A stretch of 64,000 nt of DNA from Chamaelirium japonicum (GCA_947650365.1 OX393549.1:25741851-25805850); one strand, 5' to 3'. Shown: positions 12,345 through 23,390, numbered from the stretch's first letter. Translations and numbers: made by a program. The notes: a model not told the origin generated them from the sequence alone.

Positions 12345-12660
12345 TAAAACGCGTCTTCTATGTTTGGGAGGGGAAATTATATAACTAGCTCAGGATCTCC
12401 TTCTCTCCAGGCGATGTGGGGCTAACTCATGGCATTGTACACCTCACCTCACCTCACCTCACCTCATCCATCTTGGCATTCCCACCTCAGGAGTCTTGGC
12501 TCTTGGCTATTGGCCTATTGGATCTTGGTCGTCACAATCCACCCCCCTTAGGGCTACACGTCCTCGTGTAGGGTTAGACCCCCCCATCCCAAGGAGAACC
12601 GGCTCTGATACCATTTTGTAACATCCGCCCCAAACAAACAAGATTTTGTCCGCTTTGCCC

Positions 12661-12767
12661 GTGCCCGCACGAGAACTTCCCAGGGAGGTCACCCATCCTG
12701 GTACTACCCTCGCCCGAGCACGCTTAACTACGGAGTTCTTACGAATTCCGTAGCGGCGCACGGTTTT
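12661..12767 (-). ncRNA. 5S rRNA-like sequence in the 5' LTR of Cassandra copy 1
   Basis: Same 5S-derived segment as in the other LTR, with the RNA polymerase III internal control region recognisable (A-box and C-box areas). In Cassandra elements this segment is thought to drive transcription; here it lies at the expected place in the LTR. Confidence 0.85.
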
Positions 12768-14214
12768 AAAACGCGTCTTCTATGTTTGGGAGGGGAAATT
12801 ATATAACTAGCTCAGGATCTCCTTCTCTCTAGGCGATATGGGGCTAACTCATGGCATTGTACACCTCACCTCACCTCACCTCACCTCACCTCATACATCT
12901 TGGTATTCCCACCTCAGGAGTCTTGGCTCTTTGCTATTGGCCTATTGGATCTTGGTCGTCACAGGCAAGCCTGTCCCACCGAGATCGGCTTAGTCCATTG
13001 AAAGCCCTCATCAACGTGAAGACCCTTGCACACGAAGATCAAAACTTCGACTCCGTGCACGAAGAAGAAAGCTCAGAGAAGAAGACCCTTCGACTCCGAA
13101 GACGCCAGAAGCAAAGGCCGGAGAAGAAGCTCGGAGCGGCACTACCCTGTCGGCTCCAATAAATCCTCGACCCCGATCAAGCTCCAAAGCCCGGAGGAGA
13201 GAAACGAAGCGTCATCAACCCGTCGCCTTCGACAAACGTCTGCGCCATCCACGAAGAAGAAAGTCTGGAGCAGACCGCCTGAAGTGTCGCTACCCCTGTC
13301 GTCTTCATCAACAAAAGCCGACGCTACAACCGTCGCACGGAGACAGTCGCTACCCCCGCCGTCTTCACCAACAAAAGCCGACGCTACAACCGTCGCACGG
13401 AGATCGGTGCTACCCCCACTATCTTCGAAAGCGTTCTTCGACTCCGATCATGCCAAGAAAGCTCGGAGAAGAAGAGAAGTCCAGCCAACACCCAAACCGT
13501 CGAAGCACCGGAGAAGTAACCCACGTCGTTCGAAGAAGAAGACCGAGTCGACGCTGAAGCTAAAGCCTTCGCATGAAGCCAAAGCAAAGCCCCAGTAAAG
13601 CCCGCGCTAAAGCAACGCAAGTGCCAAAGCCAAGCGGCTACGCCGGCCACGAGCAAAAGCACTGCACGTTCTAGCCGATACGACGCGAAGTCCGGAAGAA
13701 CGAAAGTATCGCAAGTCTCTCCCGGCTACGTCCAAGCGCAAGCGCCGAAGCAAAGCAAAAGCCAGAGCCACGCCGGAGCCAAGCCAAATCCAAAAAGCCA
13801 AAGCCAAAGCCGACGCCAAAAGCACGATCGACGCCACAAACCGATGATCAAGGACGCCGAGGTTGAGAAAGGAGCGAGGAAGACACGAAGACCGAGGAAC
13901 GAAGCTGAAGACCCCCTAGCTGAGGAAGCGCGAAGCACGAAAGGGACCAAAGAAACGACGAACATTCCTTAGCCTCTCAAAACCCTCACCTTGTAAAACC
14001 CCTGTCCTGGGCAACTCCTTCAGAGCTCTCGCATGAACACCACGTGGAGACGCGGATCAAAGGGATCCTCCAGAAGATCTTTCCCACAATCCCCTGATCA
14101 AAACTCGCCGCAACCCGGACTCGCTACACCCGAGCCACCCGGGTCCCGGCCATACTTGTAATCTGGTTTTGCGCAATAAAGCCGACCCGTACCTCTTCCG
14201 CACATACAGATTTC

Positions 14215-14232
14215 TGGCACGCCCGGTGGGAC
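14215..14232 (+). other. probable primer binding site of gypsy A
   Basis: TGGCACGCCCGGTGGGAC starts six bases after the LTR end. It begins with TGG as needed to pair with a tRNA CCA end. I cannot name the tRNA. Confidence 0.6.
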
Positions 14233-14280
14233 CTCTTCTCCTTTCATCCGTACGGCTGAAGAAGCTGCTTGAAGTTTGCA

Positions 14281-15315
14281 ATGGCCGGAACAAACAACGA
14301 TGCGTTTGCTCCAAGCCTCTCACCCATCACCGAGTCTCCTCTACTCCGACACGGTGATCCAGTAAATCCGGAGGGTGATCCTCCCCCGATGGTACGCATC
14401 TACACTCGGCGTACTCGGACTCTTGCGGACGTCTTTGTGCCAGAAGCTGCTGCCGAAGATGCTCGCCAAAGCACCGACGAGGCCCTGATGAATGAAGAAA
14501 CGAGCCTCGATCCTGGAGTCCATCTCCAGAAGTTTCGGGAGGACCAGCCCCAGCCCCGAGCTCGTTCGGGTTCTCTAGCAGACGTTGCACCTCCTCTGCA
14601 GGGGGCAAACACCAATCATCAGCCAGAAGCAAGTCGGCGTAACTACATCTCCGATGATGATGGTGAGGATTCTAGCATGCAACGTCGAGACGTTCTCCGT
14701 CACCATCCTCCGTCCGCTCTTCAGCTCCAAGTCATGCAGATGAGCGAGCATATGGCGCAAATTACTCGGCTGATGGAGGAGAAGGATCGTCATATCAACA
14801 CTCTGCTCCAAAAGCTAAGCGCAAAGGACGCTGCAGCAGTCGCCCAACCCGTCGCTTCTCCAGTTTCGTCTTCAACTCCCGCTCCTGCAGAGGTTGTTCC
14901 GATGATTCAAGCAGTTACTCCAGCGCTCTCCTCGGCTCCCGTCCCAGTGGAAGTCATCTCCCCAGCGCTAGCCTCGGTGGCCACACAATCTCCAGCAACA
15001 ACAACGATGAATGCTCAGCAAGTCCAAGCGTTGATAGCCGACATGATGCGTTCCCACGGCAGTGGCCTTCCTCCGATCACGGCGGCATACTCGAAGCCCT
15101 ACACTGCGAGGATCCAGCAGCTGCATTTCCCCATCGGGTTCCAGCCACCAAAGTTCCAGCACTTTGACGGAAAAGGAAATCCAAGACAGCACGTCGCCCA
15201 CTTCATCGAGACCTGCAATAATGCCGGCACATATGGCGACGAGATGGTGAAGCAATTCATCCGCACCCTCAAAGGCAACGCGTTCGACTGGTACGTTGAT
15301 CTTCCTCCAGGGACC
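14281..15315 (+). CDS. gag: gypsy A Gag, N-terminal part (cut by LTR L2)
   Basis: An open frame from ATG 14281 (context tgcaATGGCC, MAGTNNDAF) of 345 codons without a stop. The N-terminal half is disordered, rich in P, S and T. A predicted helical piece (MQMSEHMAQITRLMEEKDRH) is followed by alanine/valine-rich sequence, then the start of the retrotransposon Gag core: PYTARIQQLHFPIGF, FQHFDGKGNPRQHVAHF, GDEMVKQFIRTLKGNAFDWY. The protein ends abruptly after DLPPGT, where L2 begins at 15316, so only the first half or so of Gag remains. Codons upstream of 14281 are in frame but lack an ATG. The same Gag core in D (minus strand, about 4600-4300) confirms the family. Confidence 0.85.
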
Positions 15316-17216
15316 TGTAGACACACGAATTTCATATGACCCGGACCCGACTTACGTGTGCCAACGCGGATGCAAACCCGATGCGCAGACCCGACTCGCA
15401 CGCACCAGTGCGGACCCGGACCCGATTCTCACCTAGCAAAAGAGGAGCGGACCCCACGCTTAAAGGGGGGGGCGGCCCCTACTAGGGTCCGAACCCCATG
15501 GGGCCGGCCCTACTAGGACCCGAACCCCATGGGGCCGGCCCTACTAGGACCCGAACCCCATGGGGGGCCGGCCGGCCCTGCAAGGAAAAAGAAAAGAAAG
15601 GAAAGAAAAGAAAGGAAAGAAAAGAAAAGGAAAGAAAAGAAAGGAAAGAAAAGAAAAGAAAGAAAAGGAAGTAAATACCGCCATGCACGGGGGGAGGTTG
15701 CGTATGACGTCTGCACACACGCGGATCTGCACCGATCCCTCGATCCGACGCACAAGAAGAAGCACCCGATCGCCATCGATTTCGTGCGCAAAATCCAGCC
15801 ATAATTGCCCCGCCAGGAAAGGAAAGCGAATGAAGACTTATTCCCCTCATCAATGGATAAATAAATCTTGGGTAATTATGAGGGAGATATTAAAGGGATT
15901 TTAAATTAAAACTTCCCATATCTCCCCCCCCCTTTTCCTATAAATAGAGGGGGTAAGGGAAGGTTCAAGGGGGTCGACGACTAAAGACAAAGCGCGGGAG
16001 CTCTGCAGAAGAGGAGACGCTTCTTCACCGACCCAAGGCTTCACGAGGCACGGGCAAGCCTGTCCCGCCGGGATCGACTTAGTCCATTGAAAGCCCTCAT
16101 CAACGTGAAGACCCTTGCACACGAAGATCAAGACTTCGAATCCGTGCACGAAGAAGAAAGCTCGGAGAAGAAGACCCTTTGACTCCGAAGACGCCAGAAG
16201 CAATAGCCGGAGAAGAAGCTCGGAGCGGCACTACCCCGTCGGCTCCAACAAATCCTCGACTCCGATCAAGTTCCAAAGCCCGGAGGAGAGAAACGAAGCA
16301 TCATCAACCCGTCGCCTTCGACAAACGTCTGCGCCATCCACAAAGAAGAAAGTCTGGAGCAGACCGCCTGAAGCGTCGCTACCCCCGTCGTCATCATCAA
16401 CAAAAGCCGACGCTACAACCGTCGCACGGAGACCGTCGCTACCCCCGCCGTCTTCACCAACAAAAGCCGACACTACAACTGTCGCACGGAGATCCGTGCT
16501 ACCCCCACTATCTTCGAAAGCGTTCTTCGACTCCGATCACGCCAAGGAAGCCCGGAGAAGAAGAGAAGTCCAGCCGACACCCAAACCGTCAAAGCACCGG
16601 AGAAGTAACCCACGTCGTTCAAAGAAGAAGACCGAGTCGACGCTGAAGCTAAAGCCTTCGCAAGAACCAAAGCAAAGCCCCAGTAAAGCCCGTGCTAAAG
16701 CAACGCAAGTGCCAAAGCCAAGCGACTACGCCGGCCACGAGCAAAAGCACCGCACGTTCTAGCCGATACGACGCGAAGTCCGGAAGAACGAAAGCATCGC
16801 AAGTCTCTCCCGGCTACATCCAAGCGCAAGCGCCGAAGCAAAGCAAAAGCCAGAGCCACGTAGGAGCCAAGCCAAAGCCAAAAAGCCAAAGCCAAAGCCG
16901 ATGCCAAAAGCACGATCGATGCCGCGAACCGACGATCAAGGACGCCGAGGTTGAGCAAGGAGCGAGGAAGACATAAAGACCGAGGAACGAAGCTGAAGAC
17001 CCCCTAGCCGAGGAAGCGCGAAGCACGGAAGGGACCAAAGAAACGGCGAACATTCCTTAGCCTCTCAAAACCCTCACCTTGTAAAACCCCTGTCCTGGGC
17101 AACTCCTTCAGAGCTCTCGCACGAACACCACGTGGAGACGCGGATCAAAGGGATCCTCCAGAAGATCTTTCCCACAATCCCCTGATCAAAACTCGCCGCA
17201 ACCTGGACTCGCTACA
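15316..17216 (+). mobile_element. LTR L2 (5' LTR of A'), left part
   Basis: It begins TGTAGACACACGAATTTC directly after gag codons of A (GGACC at 15311-15315). It runs collinear with L1 and L3, including the 31-bp repeats, purine tract (15588-15665), TATAAATA (15939-15946) and AAGCC-rich part. It stops at 17216, where element B enters after CTACA. The remaining 80 bases are at 30232-30311. Total length without B is 1,981 bp. Confidence 0.9.
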
Positions 17217-17955
17217 TGTGGGGGAAAATCTTCGTGCCGACCCGAAGATTCTCGCAGCACCAGTCAATTGGAGTCGAAGTTGATGTCGAAGATCGTTGAT
17301 CGATCTGTTGATTGAGATCTGTTGATTGAAGTCGAAGCCTTTTGATATGCAAACAGAGGAATGCAATCAGAGAAATTGTGACACGAGATGTGATCTCGGA
17401 GTTCAGCCGAAGCCTACGTCTCCGTGCTATAGGGAGCAACCCGAATTCACTAACACTTCTGTTGAAGTGACCTCGACAGGCCGAGTGTCACTGGGGATCT
17501 TCTGATCCCTTCGAAAGAGAAAAGAAGATCAACGAGAGATGGTAGATCGGAGTTAGAAAATCCCAGAGCTCTGGTTCTGAAAGTCAGATCTCAGAGTGGA
17601 AATCAGAATTCCGGATTTTAGATTTTCGATCCTTTTACATTCGAAGGCTCTGCTATTTATAGGATTCTCTGGTGGCAAATGGCGGTTTTCTGCTGTTGTA
17701 TCTGGGGATTCTCCAGACTCGTGAGCCTACCGGGCAGGACCGGTAGGTCCCGTGGTAGTCCTCGTGGGCCCACCAGGCAGGGCCGGTGGGTTCCGTGGTA
17801 GTCCTCGTGGGCCCACCAGGCAGGGCCGGTGGGTCCTGTGGTAGTCCTCGTGGGCCCACCAGGCAGGGCCGGTGGGTCCTGTGGTAGTCTTCGTGGGCCC
17901 ACCAGGCAGGGCCGGTGGGTCCTGTGGTAGATTTATGCCAAAATTTGTACCCACA
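17217..17955 (-). mobile_element. 3' LTR of gypsy B
   Basis: On the minus strand it runs TGTGGGTACAAA...TTCCCCCACA. Contains a TATA box (minus TATAAATA, 17654-17661) and about five copies of a 43-bp repeat (17718-17930). Same length as the 5' LTR. Confidence 0.95.
17718..17930 (-). repeat. 43-bp tandem repeat in the B LTR (about 5 copies)
   Basis: The unit contains gggcccaccaggcagggccg and gtggtagtcc. The same array lies at about 29990-30200 in the other LTR. It lies upstream of the TATA box, in U3, where repeated enhancer-like units are often found. Confidence 0.85.
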
Positions 17956-17970
17956 GTTACCCCCTCCAAG
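17956..17970 (-). other. polypurine tract of gypsy B
   Basis: The minus strand reads CTTGGAGGGGGTAAC directly before the 3' LTR start, the expected priming site for plus-strand DNA synthesis. Confidence 0.8.
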
Positions 17971-18078
17971 TTAGCTAGAGTGCATTCTGGCTGGCTTGGA
18001 CTTGGTGCAAAAAATAGCAACTTCCTGTTTTGAAAAACGGACACGAAGAAACTTGTCGCATGTTAGAGAAAAAAGGGA

Positions 18079-19712
18079 CTGATCGGTCAATTTGGATCGA
18101 TCGGTCAAATTTGACCGATCGATCAAATTTTGACCGATCGGTCAAATTTTGACCGATCGGTCAAAATTCAACCGGTCAAGAATCGGGTGATCGGTCAAAA
18201 AACAGGGTTTTTTGACCGATCCAGTAGTAATTTTGACCGATCAGCTGAAATTTGACCGATCGGTTAAATTTTGACCGATCGGTCATTTTTGACCGATCGG
18301 TCAAATTTTGACCGATCGGGCAAAATTCAACCGGTCAAGAATCGGGTGATCGGTCAAAAAACATGGTTTTTTGACCGATCCAGTAGTAAATTTGACCGAT
18401 CAAATAACTTTCGCCGATCGGGCATGTTTGTCCGATCGGTGAAAAAATATCCGGTCAAGGTTCGAGTGATCGGCAAAAAACCTTTGTTTTTTGCCAGATC
18501 CAGTAGAAATTTGACCGATCAGACAACTTTCGCCGATCGGACATGTTTGTCCGATCGGTGAAAAAATATCCAGTCAAGGTTCGAGTGATCGGCAAAAAAC
18601 CTTGGTTTTTTGCCAGATCCAGTAGAAATTTGACCGATCAGACAACTTTCGCCGATCGGACATGTTTGTCCGATCGGTGAAAAAATATCCGGTCAAGGTT
18701 CGAGTGATCGGCAAAAAAACCTTGGTTTTTTGCCAGATCCAGTAGAAATTTGACCGATCAGATAACTTTCGCCGATCGGACATGTTTGTCCGATCGGTGA
18801 AAAAATATCCGGTCAAGGTTCGAGTGATCGGCAAAAAACCTTGGTTTTTTTCCAGATCCAGTAGAAATTTGAATGATCAAATAATTTTCGCCGATCGGAC
18901 ATGTTTGTCCGATCGGTGAAAAAATATCCGGTCAAGGTTCGAGTGATCGGCAAAAAACCTTGGTTTTTTGCCAGATCCAGTAGAAATTTGACCGATCAAA
19001 TAATTTTCGCCGATCGGACATGTTTGTCCGATCGGTGAAAAAATATCCGGTCAAGGTTCGAGTGATCGGCAAAAAACCTTGGTTTTTTGCCAGATCCAGT
19101 AGAAATTTGACCGATCAGACAACTTTCGCCGATCGGACATGTTTGTCCGATCGGTGAAAAAATATCCGGTCAAGGTTCGAGTGATCGGCAAAAAACCTTG
19201 GTTTTTTGCCAGATCCAGTAGAAATTTGACCGATCAAATAATTTTCGCCGATCGGACATGTTTGTCCGATCGGTGAAAAAATATCCGGTCAAGGTTCGAG
19301 TGATCGGCAAAAAACCTTGGTTTTTTGCCAGATCCAGTAGAAATTTGACCGATCAAATAATTTTCGCCGATCGGACATGTTTGTCCGATCGGTGAAAAAA
19401 TATCCGGTCAAGGTTCGAGTGATCGGCAAAAAACCTTGGATTTTTGCAAGATCCAGTAGAAATTTGACCGATCAAATAATTTTCGCCGATCGGACATGTT
19501 TGTCCGATCGGTGAAAAAATATCCGGTCAAGGTTCGAGTGATCGGCAAAAAACCTTGGTTTTTTGCCAGATCCAGTAGAAATTTGACCGATCAGACAACT
19601 TTCGCCGATCGGACATGTTTGTCCAATCGGTGAAAAAATATCCGGTCAAGGTTCGAGTGATCGGCAAAAAACCTTGGTTTTTTGCCAGATCTAATAGAAA
19701 TTTGACCGATCG
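18079..19712 (+). repeat. tandem array of 119-bp hairpin repeats in gypsy B
   Basis: From 18079 to about 18400 short units carry the 12-bp palindrome GACCGATCGGTC. From about 18400 to 19712 a 119-bp unit is repeated 11 times (anchors at 18423, 18542, 18661, 18781, 18900, 19019, 19138, 19257, 19376, 19495, 19614; one unit is 120 bp). Most units contain a perfect inverted repeat, CCGATCGGACA and TGTCCGATCGG around a TGTT loop. The first and last units have one arm changed. The array lies between the 3' LTR and the antisense gene. Confidence 0.95.
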
Positions 19713-20164
19713 AAGTAAAGTTTTGAACCTGCCCTTCAGAGAAGGTTTACTGCTTTGTTCTTCGATATTTTGGCAGAGTTTTGAACATTGATGGAGCTTG
19801 ATTCTTCTTGTTTTGAATCCTTGGTTGGCTTGATGGTTGCTTTGAACCGGCGGTCCGGTTTACCCAGACCGGTGGCTTGCTTGGACCGTTGGTTCATGTG
19901 GACCGGTAGGTCCGACGTTTCGCCTGGTCGCGACTGTTCGCCTGGTTTTGCGCTTGCTACGGATGGATGCCACGTGTACCTACAAAAACAGGCGATTTGA
20001 TATGATGAAGACACGTGTCTTCTCGATTTGCGCACCTGTTTTACCCTGGGTACAAAAAGTTTTCACCGGCTGTCATTTCGCCTCACGCTTCCAAAATTTT
20101 TCGAAGTCCAGACCCTTGTTCTCCTGATTTCTGCTCTTGTTCTTGTTCTCGTTCGATCGGTCCA
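19713..20164 (+). promoter_or_regulatory. putative upstream region of the antisense gene, with two G-boxes
   Basis: Lies between the hairpin array and the ATG at 20165. CACGTG occurs at 19971-19976 and again at 20012-20017, the second within the 10-bp palindrome GACACGTGTC (20010-20019). G-boxes bind bZIP and bHLH factors in plants. I see no clear TATA box, and the transcription start is unknown. In-frame codons without an ATG extend upstream from 20165 to 20015. Confidence 0.45.
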
Positions 20165-22940
20165 ATGGCTTCATCTGGCAGTTCGAAGAAGTCCGGTACA
20201 GCTCCCTCGAAGAGAAAGGGGAAGGAAATTGTCGAGGTTCAATCTCCTCCGAGGGGCCGTGGCAAAGGCAAGGCTGCTCTCGCTGAACTTGGCCAACTGG
20301 GCAAGAGGCACCAAGGGGTAGGTTTCGCTTCTGCGCCATCAAGGCCAGAGTTCATCCCCAAAGTGAAGTTTGTTCTGGGTCCGCTTATGCCTCTGACAGA
20401 GGAGACAGAGTATATGTACAATACAGGCGATGAGTTCACGGATACGAAGAGACAGAAATGGCAAGCACTGCTCTCTTTCTTTACAGAAGGGAAGGGGGCA
20501 CAGCCTTCACTCCCTAGCATCCAGACGGCTTTCGGCATCGACAAGAAAACCGTCTTCACCAGCTATGCCAGCAACGAGAAGGTCATGGGAACCATCGTGA
20601 CCATCGGCCAAATGAACTGCGGTCTGCGTTTACCGCTGCCACCCTTTGCGGCAAGATTGCTGAATACATCTGGCCTTTGCCCGGGGCAGGTCACAGGAAA
20701 TGCCTGGCGAATCATCTACGCATTCTGCCGCGTGGAATCAGATTTCCAGGAAGATTTGAGGGCATGCTACTCCAGTATCCCGGAAGGAGAAGTTGCCAGG
20801 ATCGAACTTGGATACTTCTTCTTCCACTACAGATGGGCCTACAGAAGGGACAGCCCGTTCTACAATTTGACTGGAGTATCTCCACTGCGCCCACTCACCG
20901 ATACAGTCCCTTCGGACAAGTTGTATACGGATTGGCCAATCTCTGTATCTGGCGCCTGGACATCCATGTCAGTGCCCGACACCCCCCGAGACAGCGTGCA
21001 CGAGGCAGTGAAGATGTACAGCGAGGGAGGCATCTTCGCATGGACTTCTGAGAGGGCAGGGGCCATAGACAACTTATTCCTCGAGCTGACTTGTGGAACG
21101 AGGTCGTGGAAGCAGTTCTCCAACTGCCCAGTGAGATACGGCAAGGCCAATCTCCTCCACCGATCAAAGGATAGATATGAGGACAACGAAGTCCTATACT
21201 CTGATTATGAAGAGGATCCCCACTCGGGCAAGGTCATTCGAAAGATTCGGGCCGAGAAGAAGATCTACACTGCTAGGCGCCGATTGCCCACTTTTGACGA
21301 GAAACTGGTGCTCCAAAGAGGCCCAGTGAAGAAGAAACGAAAAACCCTTATCAAGCAACAGGAGGGTGAAGACCAAGGGAAGAAGATCGAAGAGGAAGAA
21401 GAAGGGAAGAAGAAGGGGAACGACGAGGAGGATGACGAGACTGAAAATGTCAGCCACGACAACAGTGGTAATGACAATGATGAGGACGGGGACGGCGAAG
21501 ATGATCCGTCTTCCACTACATCTGGTGGAGATGGCGAGAATGGGGGTGGTGAGGAAGAAATTCCTCCCACCCCCACTGTTGGTGTAACAGGAGAAGATTC
21601 AATTCCTATCCCCATTGACGAGGCTAAGGCCCGTCAGATGGAAGGAGTTATGGATGCGGAAGGCGATGGCCAAAGAGTGGTGCCCGCCTACAAATTTGAT
21701 GAATTGAAGAGGCCGATGCGTCTGAAAATAAAGCTGTCGAGGAGTGGTGGGGTTGGAAGCAACCCCGCACCCCTCGATCAGATTCCCCCCGACGTTCCTC
21801 GTATTGAAGGAGCAACAACGAGCGGGGGTGTAGAAGTCGAGCAACCCCCACCCCCCTCTCGCTCTCTACTTGAGGAGGTGGAAGCAATGGTGGCGGGGCT
21901 CAAGCCTGGCGGATCACAAGAGGAAGAGAGAGTCTCTCCTCTGAGGAATGCTTCCCCCCCTACTCATTTGGAGAGGGGAAGTCGAGTGGGTGATGGGGCT
22001 CCTCCACCTCAACCAGCGCCAACCCCGATTCAGGAGAAGTCGACCCCTCAGGGTGGCTCTGATCGCAGGAAGGGCAAAGAGCCGAAGGTCGAAACCTCAG
22101 GTAATTGAACTAACTCGCCTTGAATGCCTTGTCTCTGAAGCTCGAAAATAATCTAACACTTTGATCTCTTGTTGATTGTAGGTGCACCTGCTGGATTGAC
22201 TCCGACAATAAGAAGCTTGGGTGACGTTGATATCAACCGCCCCACAGCTGCGATCAGGAAACTCATCAACCTCCCAGGGGCTACTCTGGATGAAGCTTTT
22301 GAGAGACTTGATCTGTTGGTAGGTGCATCTGCTCAATCAATCATCTGATTTGTATCTTTATAATAATTCTAACTCTTTTGTTCTTTTGCAGAACTCAGCG
22401 GTTATGAATGTCGCAACCAAACTCTCCATGAGGGCGGGAGCAAAAGAAGCCTTAGCTGAAATATCTCGCTTGACGGCTACACTGGAGGCTGTAACCGCGG
22501 AGAGAGATGAGCTGAGAGAGCTCCTGACTTCGAAGAAAGCCTCTCTCAAAACCAAAATTGAGGATCTTCGCAAGGGGAAGTTGGAGATCAAAGGGCTGCA
22601 GGATCGATGTGAGGCACAGAGTCACGAGCTCGAATCCTTGAAGACTCGACTCTCCAAGGTTGAGGACGTGTCCTGTGGTCGCACCATCGAGATCCAAGAG
22701 CTGAAGCAACAACTTGCTACCCAGCACGCTGTCTTCACTGCCAGAGAAGAGACTTCGAAGAAGGCACTGGAGCACGCGTTGTCTGAGTGCAAGGTTTACA
22801 AGGAGACAGCAGAGAAGGCGGCAGAAGCGCTCAGGGCCCATGTTTCCAGTGTCCGATCCTCCAAGGCATCAGTGGCGAGTAAAGCTCGTCCTGGATCTGA
22901 AGGGGAGAAGTCGCATGCGAAGAGTGTGGCCAAGCCTTGA
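20165..22940 (+). CDS. antisense spliced gene of gypsy B (Tat-type extra ORF)
   Basis: Three exons fit a single frame: 20165-22100, 22182-22318 and 22392-22940. The introns of 81 and 73 bp begin GT and end AG (CAG/GTAATT...TTGTAG/G and TTG/GTAGGT...TTGCAG/A). The product is 873 residues. ATG context is tccaATGGCT. N-terminal residues 1-45 are Ser/Lys-rich and nuclear-signal-like (SKRKGKEI). Residues about 65-340 form a compact domain with 'LPLPPFAARLLNTSGL' and 'NAWRIIYAFCRV', resembling the plant 'putative gypsy type transposon' family. Then comes an acidic run (about 400-470) and a proline-rich part. Exon 3 encodes a coiled coil. It faces gag-pol. Tat-lineage elements are known to carry such antisense ORFs; the function is unknown. 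Confidence 0.8.
22101..22181 (+). other. intron 1 of the antisense gene
   Basis: 81 bp, GTAATTGAAC...TTGATTGTAG, AT-rich. Without splicing the frame would stop six bases into it (TGA at 22106-22108). Exon 1 leaves one base of a codon, and exon 2 completes it as a glycine codon. Confidence 0.75.
22319..22391 (+). other. intron 2 of the antisense gene
   Basis: 73 bp, GTAGGTGCAT...CTTTTGCAG with a pyrimidine-rich 3' end. Exons 2 and 3 join between codons. The reading frame inside the intron contains stops. Confidence 0.75.
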
Positions 22941-23016
22941 GACTTTTCTCCTTCTTCGTTGTTGTACTTGTAAATTTTTGAAATGTAACAGCTCCTTGTA
23001 TCTGATATATTTTGAT

Positions 23017-23022
23017 AATAAA
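23017..23022 (+). terminator. polyadenylation signal of the antisense gene
   Basis: AATAAA 77 bases after the stop codon, within AT-rich sequence. Confidence 0.5.
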
Positions 23023-23157
23023 AGATCTTCTTGGAGTTTGAAAATTGAATGTCTCTTGAATTGAATGCCTTTGACTACCATGATCTCAATAGCATTAGAA
23101 TAGATACAATCTTTTGAATGTAACTTTGAAAATTGGACTTGAATTCGTATAACACTT

Positions 23158-23390
23158 GAATGTGAGGGGTTGAGTCGCAACTCAAGCACCCAAACCTGTT
23201 AAACGATGTAGAAATTGATTGAAATTGAATATTGAAATTTGAAAGTCAGTTTAACATTTGCCAGTAAGGGGTTGAGTCGCAACTCTAACACCCAAACTTG
23301 TTAAGACTTGATAACTCGAATGCGGTCAGTTTTTAACATTTGCTAGTAAGGGGTTGAGTCGCAACTCTAACTCCCAAACTTGTTAAAAGA
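23158..23390 (+). repeat. three direct repeats with a small hairpin between the convergent genes of B
   Basis: A unit of about 42 bp (aggggttgagtcgcaactc followed by a CCCAAACxTGTTAA part) occurs at about 23162, 23264 and 23346. The first contains the inverted repeat TTGAGT-CGCA-ACTCAA. It sits between the antisense gene end (22940) and the pol stop (23506), where the two transcripts converge. Confidence 0.75.

Larger units (their letters stand above)
12195..12963 (-). mobile_element. Cassandra-type TRIM retrotransposon, copy 1
   Basis: A complete 769-bp element on the minus strand: LTRs 12617-12963 (5') and 12195-12536 (3') around an 80-bp internal part. Ends are TGTGACGACC...ATGTTACA on the minus strand. 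The target duplication GGCAA is perfect (12190-12194 and 12964-12968), and the empty site is seen in the sister LTRs L2 and L3. The primer site TGGTATCAGAGCC lies at 12601-12613 and a purine tract borders the other LTR. Each LTR contains 5S rRNA-like sequence and a short GAGGT repeat. It encodes nothing, as expected for a TRIM. Confidence 0.93.
11389..14208 (+). mobile_element. LTR L1 of gypsy A (contains Cassandra)
   Basis: 2,820 bp, or 2,046 bp without the Cassandra element and its target duplication. A 31-bp unit containing GGCCGGCCC and CCATGG is repeated about four times at 11545-11675. A GAAAA/GAAAG tract follows at about 11685-11795. TATAAATA is at 12069-12076. The rest (12970-13960) is rich in AAGCCAAAGC-like repeats that leave long but meaningless open frames on both strands. 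Confidence 0.9.

Noticed and set aside
13026..13965. Long open frames on both strands in LTR L1 (also 16115-16976 and 31861-32800)
   Set aside because: They lie in non-coding LTR sequence rich in AAGCC and GAAG repeats, recur in all three LTRs with different breaks, and give low-complexity products.
17653..18044. Proline/glycine repeat frames in the B LTRs (also 29924-30279)
   Set aside because: Translations of the 43-bp LTR repeat.
18400..19712. Regular repeats with hairpins resembling a CRISPR array
   Set aside because: Units are 119 bp and repeat in full with no unique spacers, and the locus is inside a plant retrotransposon. It is a tandem satellite-like array.
20015..20164. Upstream extension of the antisense gene to 20015
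   Set aside because: The codon at 20015 is GTG; the first ATG in this frame is 20165, with a good plant start context.
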